Positions 47,700 to 56,150 are shown, numbered from the stretch's first letter. The stretch: 64,000 nt of DNA from an uncultured Faecalibacterium sp. (GCA_934561555.1 CAKTGQ010000007.1:58669-122668); one strand, 5' to 3'. The notes: a model not told the origin generated them from the letters alone. Made by a program: numbers and translations.

Positions 47700-48719
47700 A
47701 TGCCCTGTATTACGTTTATACTGCCCATTTATAATATGGAGCGCCTGCTGCCCCGGGCGCTGCGCTCACTGCGGGCACAGACCCTGACCGACTTTGAGGC
47801 TATCCTTATCAACGATGGCTCTAAGGACGGCAGCGCCGCGCTGTGCGCACAGGCTGCTGCCGAGGATGCGCGGTTTCGCTTTATCGACCAGCCCAACGGC
47901 GGTGTAGCCGCTGCCCGCAATGCGGGTCTGGATGCCGCCCGGGGAGAATATATCTTCTTTCTGGACCCGGACGACTGGGTGGAGCCGGACGCCGCAGAGG
48001 TGCTGTACAGTGCCGCCCGGGACGCGGATGCGGACTGCGTGGAGTTTGGGATGTATCTGGACAGTTATGATGAAAACGACCAGCTGCTGCACACACAGAC
48101 CAGCAGCTGCGCCCTCTCCGGCATGTACCGGGGCGAGCCCTTCAAGGAGCATTTCGACGAGATGGCATCCTCGTATCTGATCATCAATAAGCTGTTCCGC
48201 AGGGCATTTCTGGAACAGTACCATCTGCGCTTTCCCTGCCATCAGCTGGGGGAGGACGGGCTGTTTTTTGTAGCCTTCTATCGCCAGAATCCCGGCTGTC
48301 TGGTGGTGCTGGAAAAGCCGCTGTACCACTACACGATTGCCCGGCAAGGCAGCCTGTCCAACCGCTACCACCCGGAACGGCTGGAGGATAACTTCTATCT
48401 CAGTGACGCCGTGTGGGACACCGTTGCCGCGTGGGGCATGCAGGACAGCCCCATGCACCGCGCAAAGGCCAATTACTGCACCGTCCGCGACCTGATGATG
48501 GGGGTCAAGAACCTTGGCAGCAGTCCGCTTTCCCTTGCAGAGCAGAGCGCATGGCTGCGCAGTACTCTGCAAAAGCCCCGGGTGCGCACCGCTGTGCGCA
48601 CCACCCCGCTGCACGCCATGCTGAGCCGGAACGACCGGGTAAAGCTGCTGTTGCTCAAGCTGCGGCTGTACCGCACGGTGCTGCTGCTCTCGGGCGCAAA
48701 TCAGCGTAAGAATACCTAA
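47700..48719 (+). CDS. Family-2 glycosyltransferase
   Basis: The 339-aa product has a GT-A domain starting ITFILPIYNMERLLPRALRS, with LINDGSKDGS, AARNAGLDAARGEYIFFLDPDDW (DxD-type metal site) and a C-terminal helical part. It resembles capsular GT2 enzymes. CAAGGAG precedes the ATG. It is the last gene of the operon and is followed by a perfect terminator. Flippase, polymerase and priming transferase are absent from the operon, so these must lie elsewhere. Confidence 0.92.
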   Translation: MPCITFILPIYNMERLLPRALRSLRAQTLTDFEAILINDGSKDGSAALCAQAAAEDARFRFIDQPNGGVAAARNAGLDAARGEYIFFLDPDDWVEPDAAEVLYSAARDADADCVEFGMYLDSYDENDQLLHTQTSSCALSGMYRGEPFKEHFDEMASSYLIINKLFRRAFLEQYHLRFPCHQLGEDGLFFVAFYRQNPGCLVVLEKPLYHYTIARQGSLSNRYHPERLEDNFYLSDAVWDTVAAWGMQDSPMHRAKANYCTVRDLMMGVKNLGSSPLSLAEQSAWLRSTLQKPRVRTAVRTTPLHAMLSRNDRVKLLLLKLRLYRTVLLLSGANQRKNT

Positions 48720-48730
48720 AGAGAAACGCA

Positions 48731-48768
48731 AAAAGCCCCCGCTGCCAGCTGGCAGCGGGGGCTTTGTT
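48731..48768. terminator. Terminator after the polysaccharide operon
   Basis: A perfect 15-bp stem (AAAGCCCCCGCTGCC and its partner) around AGCT. T-runs are short, but the A/T flanks allow action in both directions between convergent genes. Confidence 0.85.
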
Positions 48769-48792
48769 ACCGATTTAAATGAAAATCAGCGC

Positions 48793-49080
48793 TTAGTTCT
48801 GCTTCATGCGAGCGAAGCAGTCAGAGCAGTAGACCGGACGGTCCTCACGGGGCTGGAAGGGAACCTTGCAAGTCTTGCCGCAAGCTGCGCAGACAGCGTC
48901 GAACATCTGACGCTCACCGCTGTTGCTGCGTGCGCCGCCGTTCTTGCGGGCGTCACGGCAGGGCTTGCAGCGCTGGGGCTGGTTCTCGAAGCCGCGAGAA
49001 GCGTAGAACTCCTGCTCACCGGCAGTCCAAACAAATTCCTTACCGCAGTCCTTGCAGACCAGAGTCTTGTCTTCAAACAT
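48793..49080 (-). CDS. Zinc-ribbon protein with two CxxC-CxxC units
   Basis: The 95-aa product has one zinc ribbon from CKDCGKEF to RCKPCRDAR and a second from CAACGKTC to CSDCFARM. This is the CxxC-x17-CxxC arrangement found in small proteins of Firmicutes with no settled function. A basic Gly/Arg-rich linker joins them, so RNA or DNA binding is possible. AAAGAGGAG precedes the ATG. It has a strong promoter at 49217-49245 and a leader of about 130 nt. Confidence 0.85.
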   Translation of the reverse strand: MFEDKTLVCKDCGKEFVWTAGEQEFYASRGFENQPQRCKPCRDARKNGGARSNSGERQMFDAVCAACGKTCKVPFQPREDRPVYCSDCFARMKQN

Positions 49081-49216
49081 AGTAGTATCTCCTCTTTAGT
49101 TAGTTCTTGCCCACGGAAGGATTGTAACCATACCTTTGGTTTTGGGACCATCGCGCTGATCAGTAAGCTTACCAGGGGCTTGAATAGATAAACGCCCTCG
49201 GATTGAGGACTTTCCT

Positions 49217-49245
49217 ATTGTACCGTTAATTTAGGCTTTTGTCAA
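49217..49245 (-). promoter_or_regulatory. Promoter of the zinc-ribbon gene
   Basis: On the minus strand TTGACA (49240-49245), 17 bp, TACAAT (49217-49222). The ~130-nt leader to the gene holds no feature that I can name. Confidence 0.82.
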
Positions 49246-49338
49246 CCGAAAAACAGACAGCCGGGATTCTATTTGTATAGATAGTACAATATTTCGGAGC
49301 GGAAATGAACATTCTGACGAAAGCACTTCGATGAATTT

Positions 49339-50355
49339 TCAAATTCCGACAAGACAGATGTCATAATACTCAAAGCGATAGTTCCTGTCATAAGAAAAAT
49401 CAGCGCTAACGACGCAATGAACAGGGGGATTCATCGAGTCAGGCTCTTCGGAAAGCAAACACTGTTCAACCGGATAAGAAACAACTTGACCATTATTTAA
49501 CGTCATATACTCTGTTCTGGAAAAAACTGTATCCTTTGGAACGAACAAAATCAAATGTCCGAGCGTCCGAACAACTTTTTGAACAGGCTTTGAAAAATTC
49601 AACGTACCATAAGAAGCAGTATAGGGAATATCTGTATCGGTTTCAGGATCCCAATAATAACCGGAAACATCAGAAAAAGAAAATGGAATGGTCATATCAC
49701 CCACAGCAACCGTCACAGACACGTGGTTGTCCCGTGTGGTAAAGGACTTTTCAGAAGAAGAATACCAGCGCTTGATTTCTTTCAATTGGGCCTCTTCATT
49801 TGCATAGAGTTCAGGATCGTTCCAAGAGGCAATAGCTTCACGCCGCAGTGCAGCATAGCTGCTTTCCATGTGGGCAATATAAGAAGCCTGATCGCCCAGA
49901 TCTTCTGCATAAATATCTGCCATCATGGAGTGATCGCAGCTTACTTCAGAATAGTAGCTATAGGAGTCATAATAATTGGGCTGAGCAGCAATTTTGGCTT
50001 CCGCTAAAGAAATCGCTGTCTGGTAATCATTCAGAATAAGGTTCAGGACAGCTGGGTCACGATAGGAAGGAGAACCGAGAACCCATTTTCCATCCTCCTG
50101 ATGACTGTAGTACATCAGCTCTGCACGGGCAGAAAATGCTGCTGGTTCAGAAGGATACTGCTGAATGAGTGAAGTATAGCGGTCATAAGCTTCCTGCGCG
50201 CTTATCGCATAATCATCATACATAAGCTTATTGATGTTGCTACAGGCCTCTTCGTAGGAAAGATTTACTGCACCCGCACTCGCTACAACCATGCCTGCGG
50301 CAAGTGCAACTGTTGTAAGCAGCGCCGCCACACGTTTCCACAAATTTGTTTTCAT
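49339..50355 (-). CDS. Secreted protein of unknown function, AT-richer than its neighbours
   Basis: The 338-aa product has a Sec signal peptide (MKTNLWKR, a hydrophobic core, cleavage near ASAGA at residue ~29). The mature part starts with a helical, TPR-like region (~30-190; AISAQEAYDRYTSLIQQYPSEPAAF in part). The end is beta-rich with a SYGTLNFSKPVQKVVRTLG segment. ATG 50355 is set by TAGGAGGT; the frame runs on upstream without a site. Codons use visibly more A/T than the neighbours, which suggests recent acquisition. I do not recognise the family. The promoter is probably TTGACA at 50430-50435. Confidence 0.8.
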   Translation of the reverse strand: MKTNLWKRVAALLTTVALAAGMVVASAGAVNLSYEEACSNINKLMYDDYAISAQEAYDRYTSLIQQYPSEPAAFSARAELMYYSHQEDGKWVLGSPSYRDPAVLNLILNDYQTAISLAEAKIAAQPNYYDSYSYYSEVSCDHSMMADIYAEDLGDQASYIAHMESSYAALRREAIASWNDPELYANEEAQLKEIKRWYSSSEKSFTTRDNHVSVTVAVGDMTIPFSFSDVSGYYWDPETDTDIPYTASYGTLNFSKPVQKVVRTLGHLILFVPKDTVFSRTEYMTLNNGQVVSYPVEQCLLSEEPDSMNPPVHCVVSADFSYDRNYRFEYYDICLVGI

Positions 50356-50379
50356 AAAATACCTCCTAAAAATTTTTGC

Positions 50380-50435
50380 AAAGCTTCCCCAAGCTTTCAC
50401 AAAGCAAGCGTAATACGCGTTTAAAAAAATGTCAA
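50380..50435 (-). promoter_or_regulatory. Promoter region and inverted repeat of the secreted-protein gene
   Basis: On the minus strand TTGACA (50430-50435) is followed by a weak -10 (TACGCT at 17 bp or TATTAC at 15 bp). In the leader AAAGCTT and AAGCTTT (50380-50397) form a 7-bp inverted repeat with four C/G between, just before the ribosome site. Confidence 0.55.
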
Positions 50436-50533
50436 GGCAGAAGCAGAAATTCAGGATTCTGCCGAAGGCAGGCCGGTGGATTTGTGCTTTTTTGCAAAAA
50501 ATAGGAGCGGCAGCCATTCAAATCGTTCTACAC

Positions 50534-50570
50534 AAAAAAGGGGCTGCCGCACATTCTGTGCAGCAGCCCC
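50534..50570 (-). terminator. ackA terminator
   Basis: On the minus strand a 13-bp stem (50558-50570 with 50540-50552, one mismatch/G-U) is followed by six T residues, 23 bp after the ackA stop. The bases just beyond (AGAACGATTTGAATGGC on the minus strand) resemble the start of the dispersed element. Confidence 0.88.
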
Positions 50571-50592
50571 TGCAAAGCCCTTTGGGAAAAGC

Positions 50593-51789
50593 TTACTTCT
50601 CGATGACTTCCTTAGTGTCGCGGGCGATCATCAGCTCCTCGTCGGTAGCAATGACCAGCGTGCGCACCTTTGCGCCCCAAGCGGTGATCTCGCACACATC
50701 GCCCACGGGGTGCTTGTTCTTCTCGGTGTCGATGCGGATGCCCAGCCAATCCATGTGGTGGCAGATCTTTGCACGGGCAATGGCATCGTGCTCGCCGATG
50801 CCGCCGGTAAAGACGATGGCATCCACGCCGCCCATGGCTGCAATGTAGCTGCCAATGGTCTTTTTGATCTGGTAGTTCAGCATATCGGAAGCCAGCTGTG
50901 CGCGCTTGTTGCCGGCCTCGGCAGCCTCTTCCACGTCGCGCTTATCGCTGGAAACACCGGAGATGCCCAGCAGGCCGGACTTCTTGTTCAGGATCTCGTC
51001 CAGCTCGTGGCCGGTGATGTTCAGGGTGTACTTCAGGTAGTTGACCACAGAGGGGTCCAGGTCGCCGCAGCGGGTGCCCATCATCAGGCCGGCCAGCGGG
51101 GTCATGCCCATGGAAGTATCCACGACCTTGCCCTGATCGACTGCGGCAATGGAAGAACCGTTGCCCAGATGGCAGGTGATCAGCTTCAGGCGCTCAATGG
51201 GCTCCTCCAGATACTCGGCTGCCTTGTGGGCAACGTACTTGTGGCTGGTGCCGTGGAAGCCGTAGCGGCGCACGCCGTACTTCTCGTAGTACTCGTAGGG
51301 GATGGCGTACATATAAGCCTTCGGCGGCATGGTGCTGTGGAAAGCGGTGTCGAACACGGCCACCATGGGAATGTTGCCGAACACCTTGCGGGCGGCCTCG
51401 ATACCCAGAATACCGGCGGGGTTGTGCAGAGGAGCCAGCGGGCTCAGCTCACGCAGGGTGCTGATGACCTCATCGGTGATCAGGCAGCTGCTCTTGAACT
51501 TCTCGCCGCCGTGCACGACGCGGTGGCCGATGGCGTCGATCTCGCTCACGTCATCAATGCACTTGCCGGCGCCGGTGGTCATCTTCTTCACGACCTCGGC
51601 AAAAGCCTCGGTATGGGTGGGGAAGATCGCCGGGGTGGTAGCCTTGGTGCCGTTGGCCTCGTGAGTGATCATGCTGCTCTCCATGCCAATGCGCTCGCAC
51701 AGGCCTTTGCACAGCACCTTCTCGCCGTCCATATCGATCAGCTGATACTTCAGGGAAGAAGAACCGCAGTTAATAACCAGAACTTTCAT
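50593..51789 (-). CDS. ackA: Acetate kinase
   Basis: The 398-aa product has the start VLVINCGSSSLKYQLID, GHRVVHGG, DTAFHSTMPP, the phosphate-binding HLGNGSSIAAV, GTRCGDLDP and the end GGIGEH motif of ASKHA-fold acetate kinases. It interconverts acetyl phosphate plus ADP with acetate plus ATP. No pta lies beside it. CAGGAGGCAACACAG precedes the ATG at 51789; the frame runs far upstream but only this start fits the family. The promoter is at 51869-51897. tmcAL is divergent. Confidence 0.98.
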   Translation of the reverse strand: MKVLVINCGSSSLKYQLIDMDGEKVLCKGLCERIGMESSMITHEANGTKATTPAIFPTHTEAFAEVVKKMTTGAGKCIDDVSEIDAIGHRVVHGGEKFKSSCLITDEVISTLRELSPLAPLHNPAGILGIEAARKVFGNIPMVAVFDTAFHSTMPPKAYMYAIPYEYYEKYGVRRYGFHGTSHKYVAHKAAEYLEEPIERLKLITCHLGNGSSIAAVDQGKVVDTSMGMTPLAGLMMGTRCGDLDPSVVNYLKYTLNITGHELDEILNKKSGLLGISGVSSDKRDVEEAAEAGNKRAQLASDMLNYQIKKTIGSYIAAMGGVDAIVFTGGIGEHDAIARAKICHHMDWLGIRIDTEKNKHPVGDVCEITAWGAKVRTLVIATDEELMIARDTKEVIEK

Positions 51790-51868
51790 CTGTGTTGCCT
51801 CCTGAAAATTTTTGTACCATCCGCAGCCTGAAAAACCTGCGGACAGAATTTTACAGATTCCTACGTTT

Positions 51869-51897
51869 ATTATATAATAGGGATGGCGGCTTTTCAA
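51869..51897 (-). promoter_or_regulatory. ackA: ackA promoter
   Basis: On the minus strand TTGAAA (51892-51897), 17 bp, TATAAT (51869-51874). Confidence 0.82.
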
Positions 51898-51945
51898 GGC
51901 GCAACCCGGGCAAAGCGGTAAAACTTGTGTACAAGGTTTTTGTAC

Positions 51946-51981
51946 ATCCTGCCCACAAATCCCGGAGACGGCAGGATTTTT
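51946..51981 (+). terminator. Hairpin with T-run in the tmcAL upstream region
   Basis: ATCCTGCC (51946-51953) pairs with GGCAGGAT (51970-51977), followed by TTTT. It is either an attenuator of tmcAL or the end of a short upstream transcript. Just upstream, CTTGTGTACAAG (51923-51935 region) is a near-palindrome. Confidence 0.6.
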
Positions 51982-52032
51982 CTGTATATGCGATATAAAT
52001 TTAACAATCTTTTGGCGAAAAGGAGCAGTTCC

Positions 52033-53235
52033 ATGAAGTTTGCAGGCATCATTGCGGAGTACGACCCCTTCCACAACGGCCACGCATGGCAGCTGGCGCA
52101 GGCGCGGGCACTGGGGGCGCAGCGGGTGGCCGTAGCCATGAGCTGCGGGCTTACCCAGCGGGGCGCGCTGCCGCTGTTGCCGGAACCGGTGCGGGTGCAG
52201 GCGGCGCTGGCCTGCGGGGCAGACCTTGTATTTGCCCTGCCCGCGCCCTGCGCCTGCGCCGGTGCCGAGGCCTTTGCCCGGGCGGGGGTGCGCATTCTTG
52301 CCGCTGCCGGGTGCGATGCGCTGGTCTTTGGGGCAGAGACCCCGGACACCGCCCTGCTGCAAAAGGCCGCCCGGGTGCTGTGCAGCGAGGAATACCGCGC
52401 CGCGCTCAGGCAGCAGCTTGCCGCCGGGGCGCGCAGCTTTGCCGCCGCCCGGCAGGCGGCGGTGCAGGCGCTGTGCCCGGGGTCGGACATTGCCGCCCTG
52501 CTGGACAAGCCCAACAATAATCTTGCCGTAGAGTATTGTAAAGCCATTATAGAACAAAATGCAGAAATGCAGCCCATTGCCCTGCCCCGTCAGGGGGCGA
52601 ACCACGGACAGGCGCTGACCGAAAGCGCTCACGCTGCCTTTGCCAGTGCCAGCGCCCTGCGGGCGCTCTGGGCAGAGGGCGGCGCGGCAGCGCTGGCACC
52701 CTATGTGCCGGAAAAGGCTCTGGAATTGTATAAGCAGGCAGAATATGACGGAAAGTATACGGATTTTGCGGTCATGGGGCACTGTGAGCTGGCACTGCTG
52801 CGGGCGGCCTGCGCAGAACCATCCCCCTTTGCCGCGGTGCGCGGGGTATCCGAGGGGCTGGAGCACCGGCTGGAAAATGCCGTGCGGGAGACCGCAAGCC
52901 TGCCCGCTTTGCTGGACGCCCTGACTACCGTGCGCTACCCCCGGGCGCGGATGCGGCGGCTGGCGATGGATGCGGCGCTGGGCTACACCGCCCAGACCCC
53001 GGCGCTGCCGCCTTACCTGCATCTGCTGGGCGCACGCAAGGAGGCACTGCCCCTGCCCGGGGAGACGGCGTTGCCGCTGTCCCACTCGCTGGCGCGGCTG
53101 GCGCGGGAAAACGCGACCTGCGCCCAAATGGCTGCTGCCCAGAGCAGAGCCAGCGACCTTGGCGCACTGTGCCGGGCAAAACCGGAGCCAATGGGCGGGA
53201 TATATCGTCAAAAAATTATCTTTTTGACGAATTGA
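52033..53235 (+). CDS. tmcAL: tRNA(Met) cytidine acetate ligase
   Basis: The 400-aa product starts MKFAGIIAEYDPFHNGH, the HxGH-type nucleotidyltransferase motif (YlbM/TmcAL family). It has LPEPVRVQAALACGADLVFALP, KPNNNLAVEYCKAI and a C-terminal substrate domain. TmcAL activates acetate with ATP and makes N4-acetylcytidine at the wobble base of elongator tRNA(Met). ATG 52033 follows AAAAGGAG and gives family length. It is divergent from ackA, which shares acetate as substrate. The gene is very GC-rich with many GCC/GCG alanine codons. Confidence 0.93.
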   Translation: MKFAGIIAEYDPFHNGHAWQLAQARALGAQRVAVAMSCGLTQRGALPLLPEPVRVQAALACGADLVFALPAPCACAGAEAFARAGVRILAAAGCDALVFGAETPDTALLQKAARVLCSEEYRAALRQQLAAGARSFAAARQAAVQALCPGSDIAALLDKPNNNLAVEYCKAIIEQNAEMQPIALPRQGANHGQALTESAHAAFASASALRALWAEGGAAALAPYVPEKALELYKQAEYDGKYTDFAVMGHCELALLRAACAEPSPFAAVRGVSEGLEHRLENAVRETASLPALLDALTTVRYPRARMRRLAMDAALGYTAQTPALPPYLHLLGARKEALPLPGETALPLSHSLARLARENATCAQMAAAQSRASDLGALCRAKPEPMGGIYRQKIIFLTN

Positions 53236-53271
53236 CAAAAAATAACGTGAAAAATTTTATATTGTGCCCTC

Positions 53272-53300
53272 TTGTATCCGGCGCGGTTCGGGTGTATGAT
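53272..53300 (+). promoter_or_regulatory. Promoter of the GltD-like gene
   Basis: TTGTAT (53272-53277), 17-bp spacer, TATGAT (53295-53300). A TTGACA at 53232-53237 with TTTTAT 17 bp on is a second possibility. Confidence 0.65.
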
Positions 53301-53375
53301 TAAAGCAATGCAATGTTGGATACAACGAACCTGTAAAAACGACTGTCCCCGCAGGGGAAACACAAGGAGGAACCC

Positions 53376-54692
53376 ATGGCACTTCATGTTCTGGACGAAG
53401 CCAACCGCTGCCTCGGCTGCAAAAAGCCGATGTGTCAGGAGGGCTGCCCCATCCACACCAATATCCCGGAGGTCATCCGTCTGCTCAAGGCAAACCAGAT
53501 GGACGATGCAGGCCGGATGCTGTTTGAAAACAACCCTCTGACCACTGTGTGCAGTCTGGTGTGCAACCACGAAAAGCAGTGCGAGGGCCACTGCATCCGC
53601 AACCGGATGCCCAGCCACGACCCCGTGCACTTTTCCATCATCGAGGACTATATCTCCACCACCTACGCCAACAAGATGACCGCAGGCCCTGCCCCGAAAA
53701 ACGGCATGAAGGCCGCTGTGGTGGGCTCCGGCCCGGCAGGTCTGACCATCGCGGTGCTGCTGGCACGCTGGGGCTACGATGTGACCATCTTTGACGCCCG
53801 GGATAAGATCGGCGGCGTGATGCGCTACGGCATCCCCAACTACCGTCTGCCGGACAGCGTGCTGGACGATTTCCAGTATCGCCATCTGGAGCTGAAGGGC
53901 ATCAAGGTGCGCCCCAACACCACCATCGGCAAGACCATCACCATTGACGACCTGTTCCGCGACGGTTACAAGAGCGTGTTCATCGGTGCCGGTCTGTGGA
54001 AGGCCAACGCCATGCACATCAAGGGCGAGAGCCTTGGCAACGTGGCCTTTGGCATCGACTATCTGGCAAACTCCAAGGCCTTCCGTCTGGGCGATGACGT
54101 AGCCGTCATCGGCGTGGGCAACTCCGCTATGGACTGCGCCCGCACCGCCATCCGCAATGGTGCCCGCCATGTTACCTGCTACGCCCGCCGGGACGAGAGC
54201 TGCATCAGCGCTTCCGAGTACGAGGTGAGCTACGCCAAGCTGGAGGGCGTAGGCTTCCGGTTCTGCAAGGCACCGGTGGAGATCCGGGAGGATGGCCTGA
54301 TCTGCCGTGACACCGTCAAGGGAGAGGACGGCAAGTTCACGCAGGTGGAGGGCAGCGAGACCCTGTACCCCCACACCGGCGTTATCGTGTCGGTCAGTCA
54401 GGGCTCTGAGAGCAATCTCGTCAAGACCACGACCGGCATCGAGACCAACCAGAAGGGCCTGCTGAGCGTCAGTGAGGACGGCCGCACCACCCGCGAGGGC
54501 GTATTTGCCGGCGGCGATGCCGTCATGGGCGCACGCACCGTGGTGGAGGCTGTGGCTGTTGCCAAGAAGGTGGCTGTGGCTATGGACGAGTATATGAAGA
54601 GCCTGCCCGCCGACACCGCTGCCGACCCCTATGCCGGCATCCCGGTGTTCCAGACCCCTACCTCTGACGTGCTGGCAAAGCAGCAGCTGTAA
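53376..54692 (+). CDS. GltD/NfnB-like FAD-dependent NAD(P)H oxidoreductase
   Basis: The 438-aa product has an N-terminal Cys-rich Fer4_20 domain (CLGCKKPMCQEGCPIHTNIPEV and CSLVCNHEKQCEGHC, both in part) that can hold two [4Fe-4S] clusters. Then come an FAD-binding motif VVGSGPAGLTIA, GGVMRYGIPNYRLP, an NAD(P)-binding VIGVGNSAMDCART, and the end GVFAGGDAVMGARTVVEA. This is the glutamate-synthase small-subunit family, which also includes NfnB and SudB-like subunits. No large subunit or partner gene is adjacent, so the electron acceptor is unknown. CAAGGAGG precedes the ATG. Confidence 0.9.
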   Translation: MALHVLDEANRCLGCKKPMCQEGCPIHTNIPEVIRLLKANQMDDAGRMLFENNPLTTVCSLVCNHEKQCEGHCIRNRMPSHDPVHFSIIEDYISTTYANKMTAGPAPKNGMKAAVVGSGPAGLTIAVLLARWGYDVTIFDARDKIGGVMRYGIPNYRLPDSVLDDFQYRHLELKGIKVRPNTTIGKTITIDDLFRDGYKSVFIGAGLWKANAMHIKGESLGNVAFGIDYLANSKAFRLGDDVAVIGVGNSAMDCARTAIRNGARHVTCYARRDESCISASEYEVSYAKLEGVGFRFCKAPVEIREDGLICRDTVKGEDGKFTQVEGSETLYPHTGVIVSVSQGSESNLVKTTTGIETNQKGLLSVSEDGRTTREGVFAGGDAVMGARTVVEAVAVAKKVAVAMDEYMKSLPADTAADPYAGIPVFQTPTSDVLAKQQL

Positions 54693-54696
54693 CAGG

Positions 54697-54800
54697 ACGA
54701 TTTTGCATGGCCTCCGCTTTGCTTTGGCCATGTTCAGCGGAAAGAATATTTTTGATTTCGGGACACCGGAGCGTCTGCGGACGCTCCGATGCCCCATTTT
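54697..54800 (+). repeat. Dispersed intergenic element, copy D (near full length)
   Basis: After the GltD-like stop: ACGATTTTG, a 7-bp stem CATGGCC/GGCCATG around TCCGCTTTGCTTT, TTCAGCGGAA, the linker AGAATATTTTTGATTTC, and a 9-bp hairpin CGGAGCGTC/GACGCTCCG with a TGCG loop. It aligns with copy A (minus strand, 21933-22035), with two base-pair changes in the first stem matched on both sides. AGCGGA can pair with TCCGCT in the loop. Confidence 0.8.
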
Positions 54801-54823
54801 CACAGAGAGAAATTCATGTTGTA

Positions 54824-54867
54824 AAAAAGGGACTTGGAAACGCCGCGGCGCATCCAAGTCCCTTTTT
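54824..54867. terminator. Bidirectional terminator
   Basis: A 14-bp stem AAAAAGGGACTTGG with its partner around a 16-nt GC loop. It separates the GltD-like gene from the convergent histidine-kinase gene. Confidence 0.88.
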
Positions 54868-54869
54868 CA

Positions 54870-56150
54870 TTATAACATCACTCTCAGGGTGAACTGCCCG
54901 TCCTTGGCGGCAAAGCTGGTCAGGCCGCCGTACCGCTCCGAGATAGCGCAGATGCTGCGCACCCCAAGCCCGTGGCCGGTGCGGTCGGTGACCGGGATGC
55001 CCTCCCGGAACTGCACGTCCGGCAGACAGCTGTTGGTGATCTGCAAAAACAGCTTTTTCCCCTTTTCGTGCCCGGAGGTCTCGATAAAAGCCCCCTGCCC
55101 TGCCTCGCGGCAGCCCACGGCGGCGTGCAGAGCGTTTTCCAGCGCGTTGGAAAGCAGCACGCACAGGTCGCTCTCTGAGACCGGCAGTGCCTGCGAGATG
55201 CCCGCCTGCACCGTGAACTGCACCCCGGCCTTGGCGGCGCGGGCGGCAAAGGCGGAAAAGATCAGGTTCGCGGCTTCGTTCTCGCAGTAGACGGTCACCT
55301 TACCGGCTTCGATCTCACTGCACACGCTGCGGATGTAGCCCAGCGCCTGCTCGGTGCGGTCGTTCTCGATGCAGCCCGCCAGAAACTGCATGTGGTGGCG
55401 CAGGTCGTGGCGGTAGGTGCTGGCGCGCTGCTGGGAAAGGCGCAGCGCTTCGATCTCGCGCATGGCCTGCGTGACCTGTAAATTCAGGCTGGTTTGCAGC
55501 TGCTCCATCTGGATGCGCTGCCGCTCCACCCGGGAGGCGCGCAGGATGGAGCACAAAAAGGCCGCGCAGCACACAAAGAACATGAATTCCACCGCCGCCG
55601 GGTTTGCCTCGGACAAAAGGCTGGTGTAGACATGGGTGATGTAATCAAAGAGATAACTCACCAGCGGTACAACGCCGAACTGGCACTGCACCGAGGCCGG
55701 GTAGCGGGAAAGCTGCCGCATGGAGGGCGCAAGGAACCGGATGAACAACAGCAGCAGCGGCAGGGTGAACAGCAGCTCTGCCACCGGCAGCACCAGCGGA
55801 TGCTGCGGGAAGAACAGCGCCACCACCAGCGCTGCCCAGCGCCGCACCTGACAGCACAGGTAAGCCGTGAGCACCGCCACCAGCGGCCAGACCTTCTGCC
55901 CGCTGAACAACACCAGCACGACGTACAGCGGCAGATGGGTGATGAGCGGGTAAAGGTACTGGGCAGCCGTGGGGCTGGCACCAAAGTAGAACACCCCTTG
56001 CAGCGCCAGCAGCCCGGCGGTGCAGCCCGCCAGCGCCCAGCGTTTTTTGTCCGTCCAGCGAATGGAGCAGAACGCCGCACTGAGCAGGATGCCGAAAACG
56101 CCCACCGCTGCGCCGTCCAGCAGCTCCAGCAGCGCCCCCGGGGCGGTCAC
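54870..56150 (-). CDS. AgrC-like sensor histidine kinase (GHKL type)
   Basis: The 426-aa product has about six membrane segments in the first 215 residues, then a coiled coil with the phosphoacceptor region STYRHDLRHHMQFL, and a GHKL ATPase domain with NALENALHAA and GHGLGVRSI. This is the AgrC/ComD/VirS layout that senses peptide or other small signals. Its start overlaps the LytTR regulator gene by 4 bp, so they are coupled. No agrB, agrD or other peptide precursor gene was seen nearby, so the signal is unknown. Confidence 0.92.
   Translation of the reverse strand: MTAPGALLELLDGAAVGVFGILLSAAFCSIRWTDKKRWALAGCTAGLLALQGVFYFGASPTAAQYLYPLITHLPLYVVLVLFSGQKVWPLVAVLTAYLCCQVRRWAALVVALFFPQHPLVLPVAELLFTLPLLLLFIRFLAPSMRQLSRYPASVQCQFGVVPLVSYLFDYITHVYTSLLSEANPAAVEFMFFVCCAAFLCSILRASRVERQRIQMEQLQTSLNLQVTQAMREIEALRLSQQRASTYRHDLRHHMQFLAGCIENDRTEQALGYIRSVCSEIEAGKVTVYCENEAANLIFSAFAARAAKAGVQFTVQAGISQALPVSESDLCVLLSNALENALHAAVGCREAGQGAFIETSGHEKGKKLFLQITNSCLPDVQFREGIPVTDRTGHGLGVRSICAISERYGGLTSFAAKDGQFTLRVML

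Noticed and set aside
51790-53238. N-terminal extension of the ackA frame to 53238
   Set aside because: The frame is open by GC bias and runs antisense through tmcAL; acetate kinase starts at 51789 with a good ribosome site.
53208-54857. A 549-codon minus-strand ORF opposite the GltD-like gene
   Set aside because: Antisense shadow; the plus strand has a clear flavoprotein with ribosome site and promoter.
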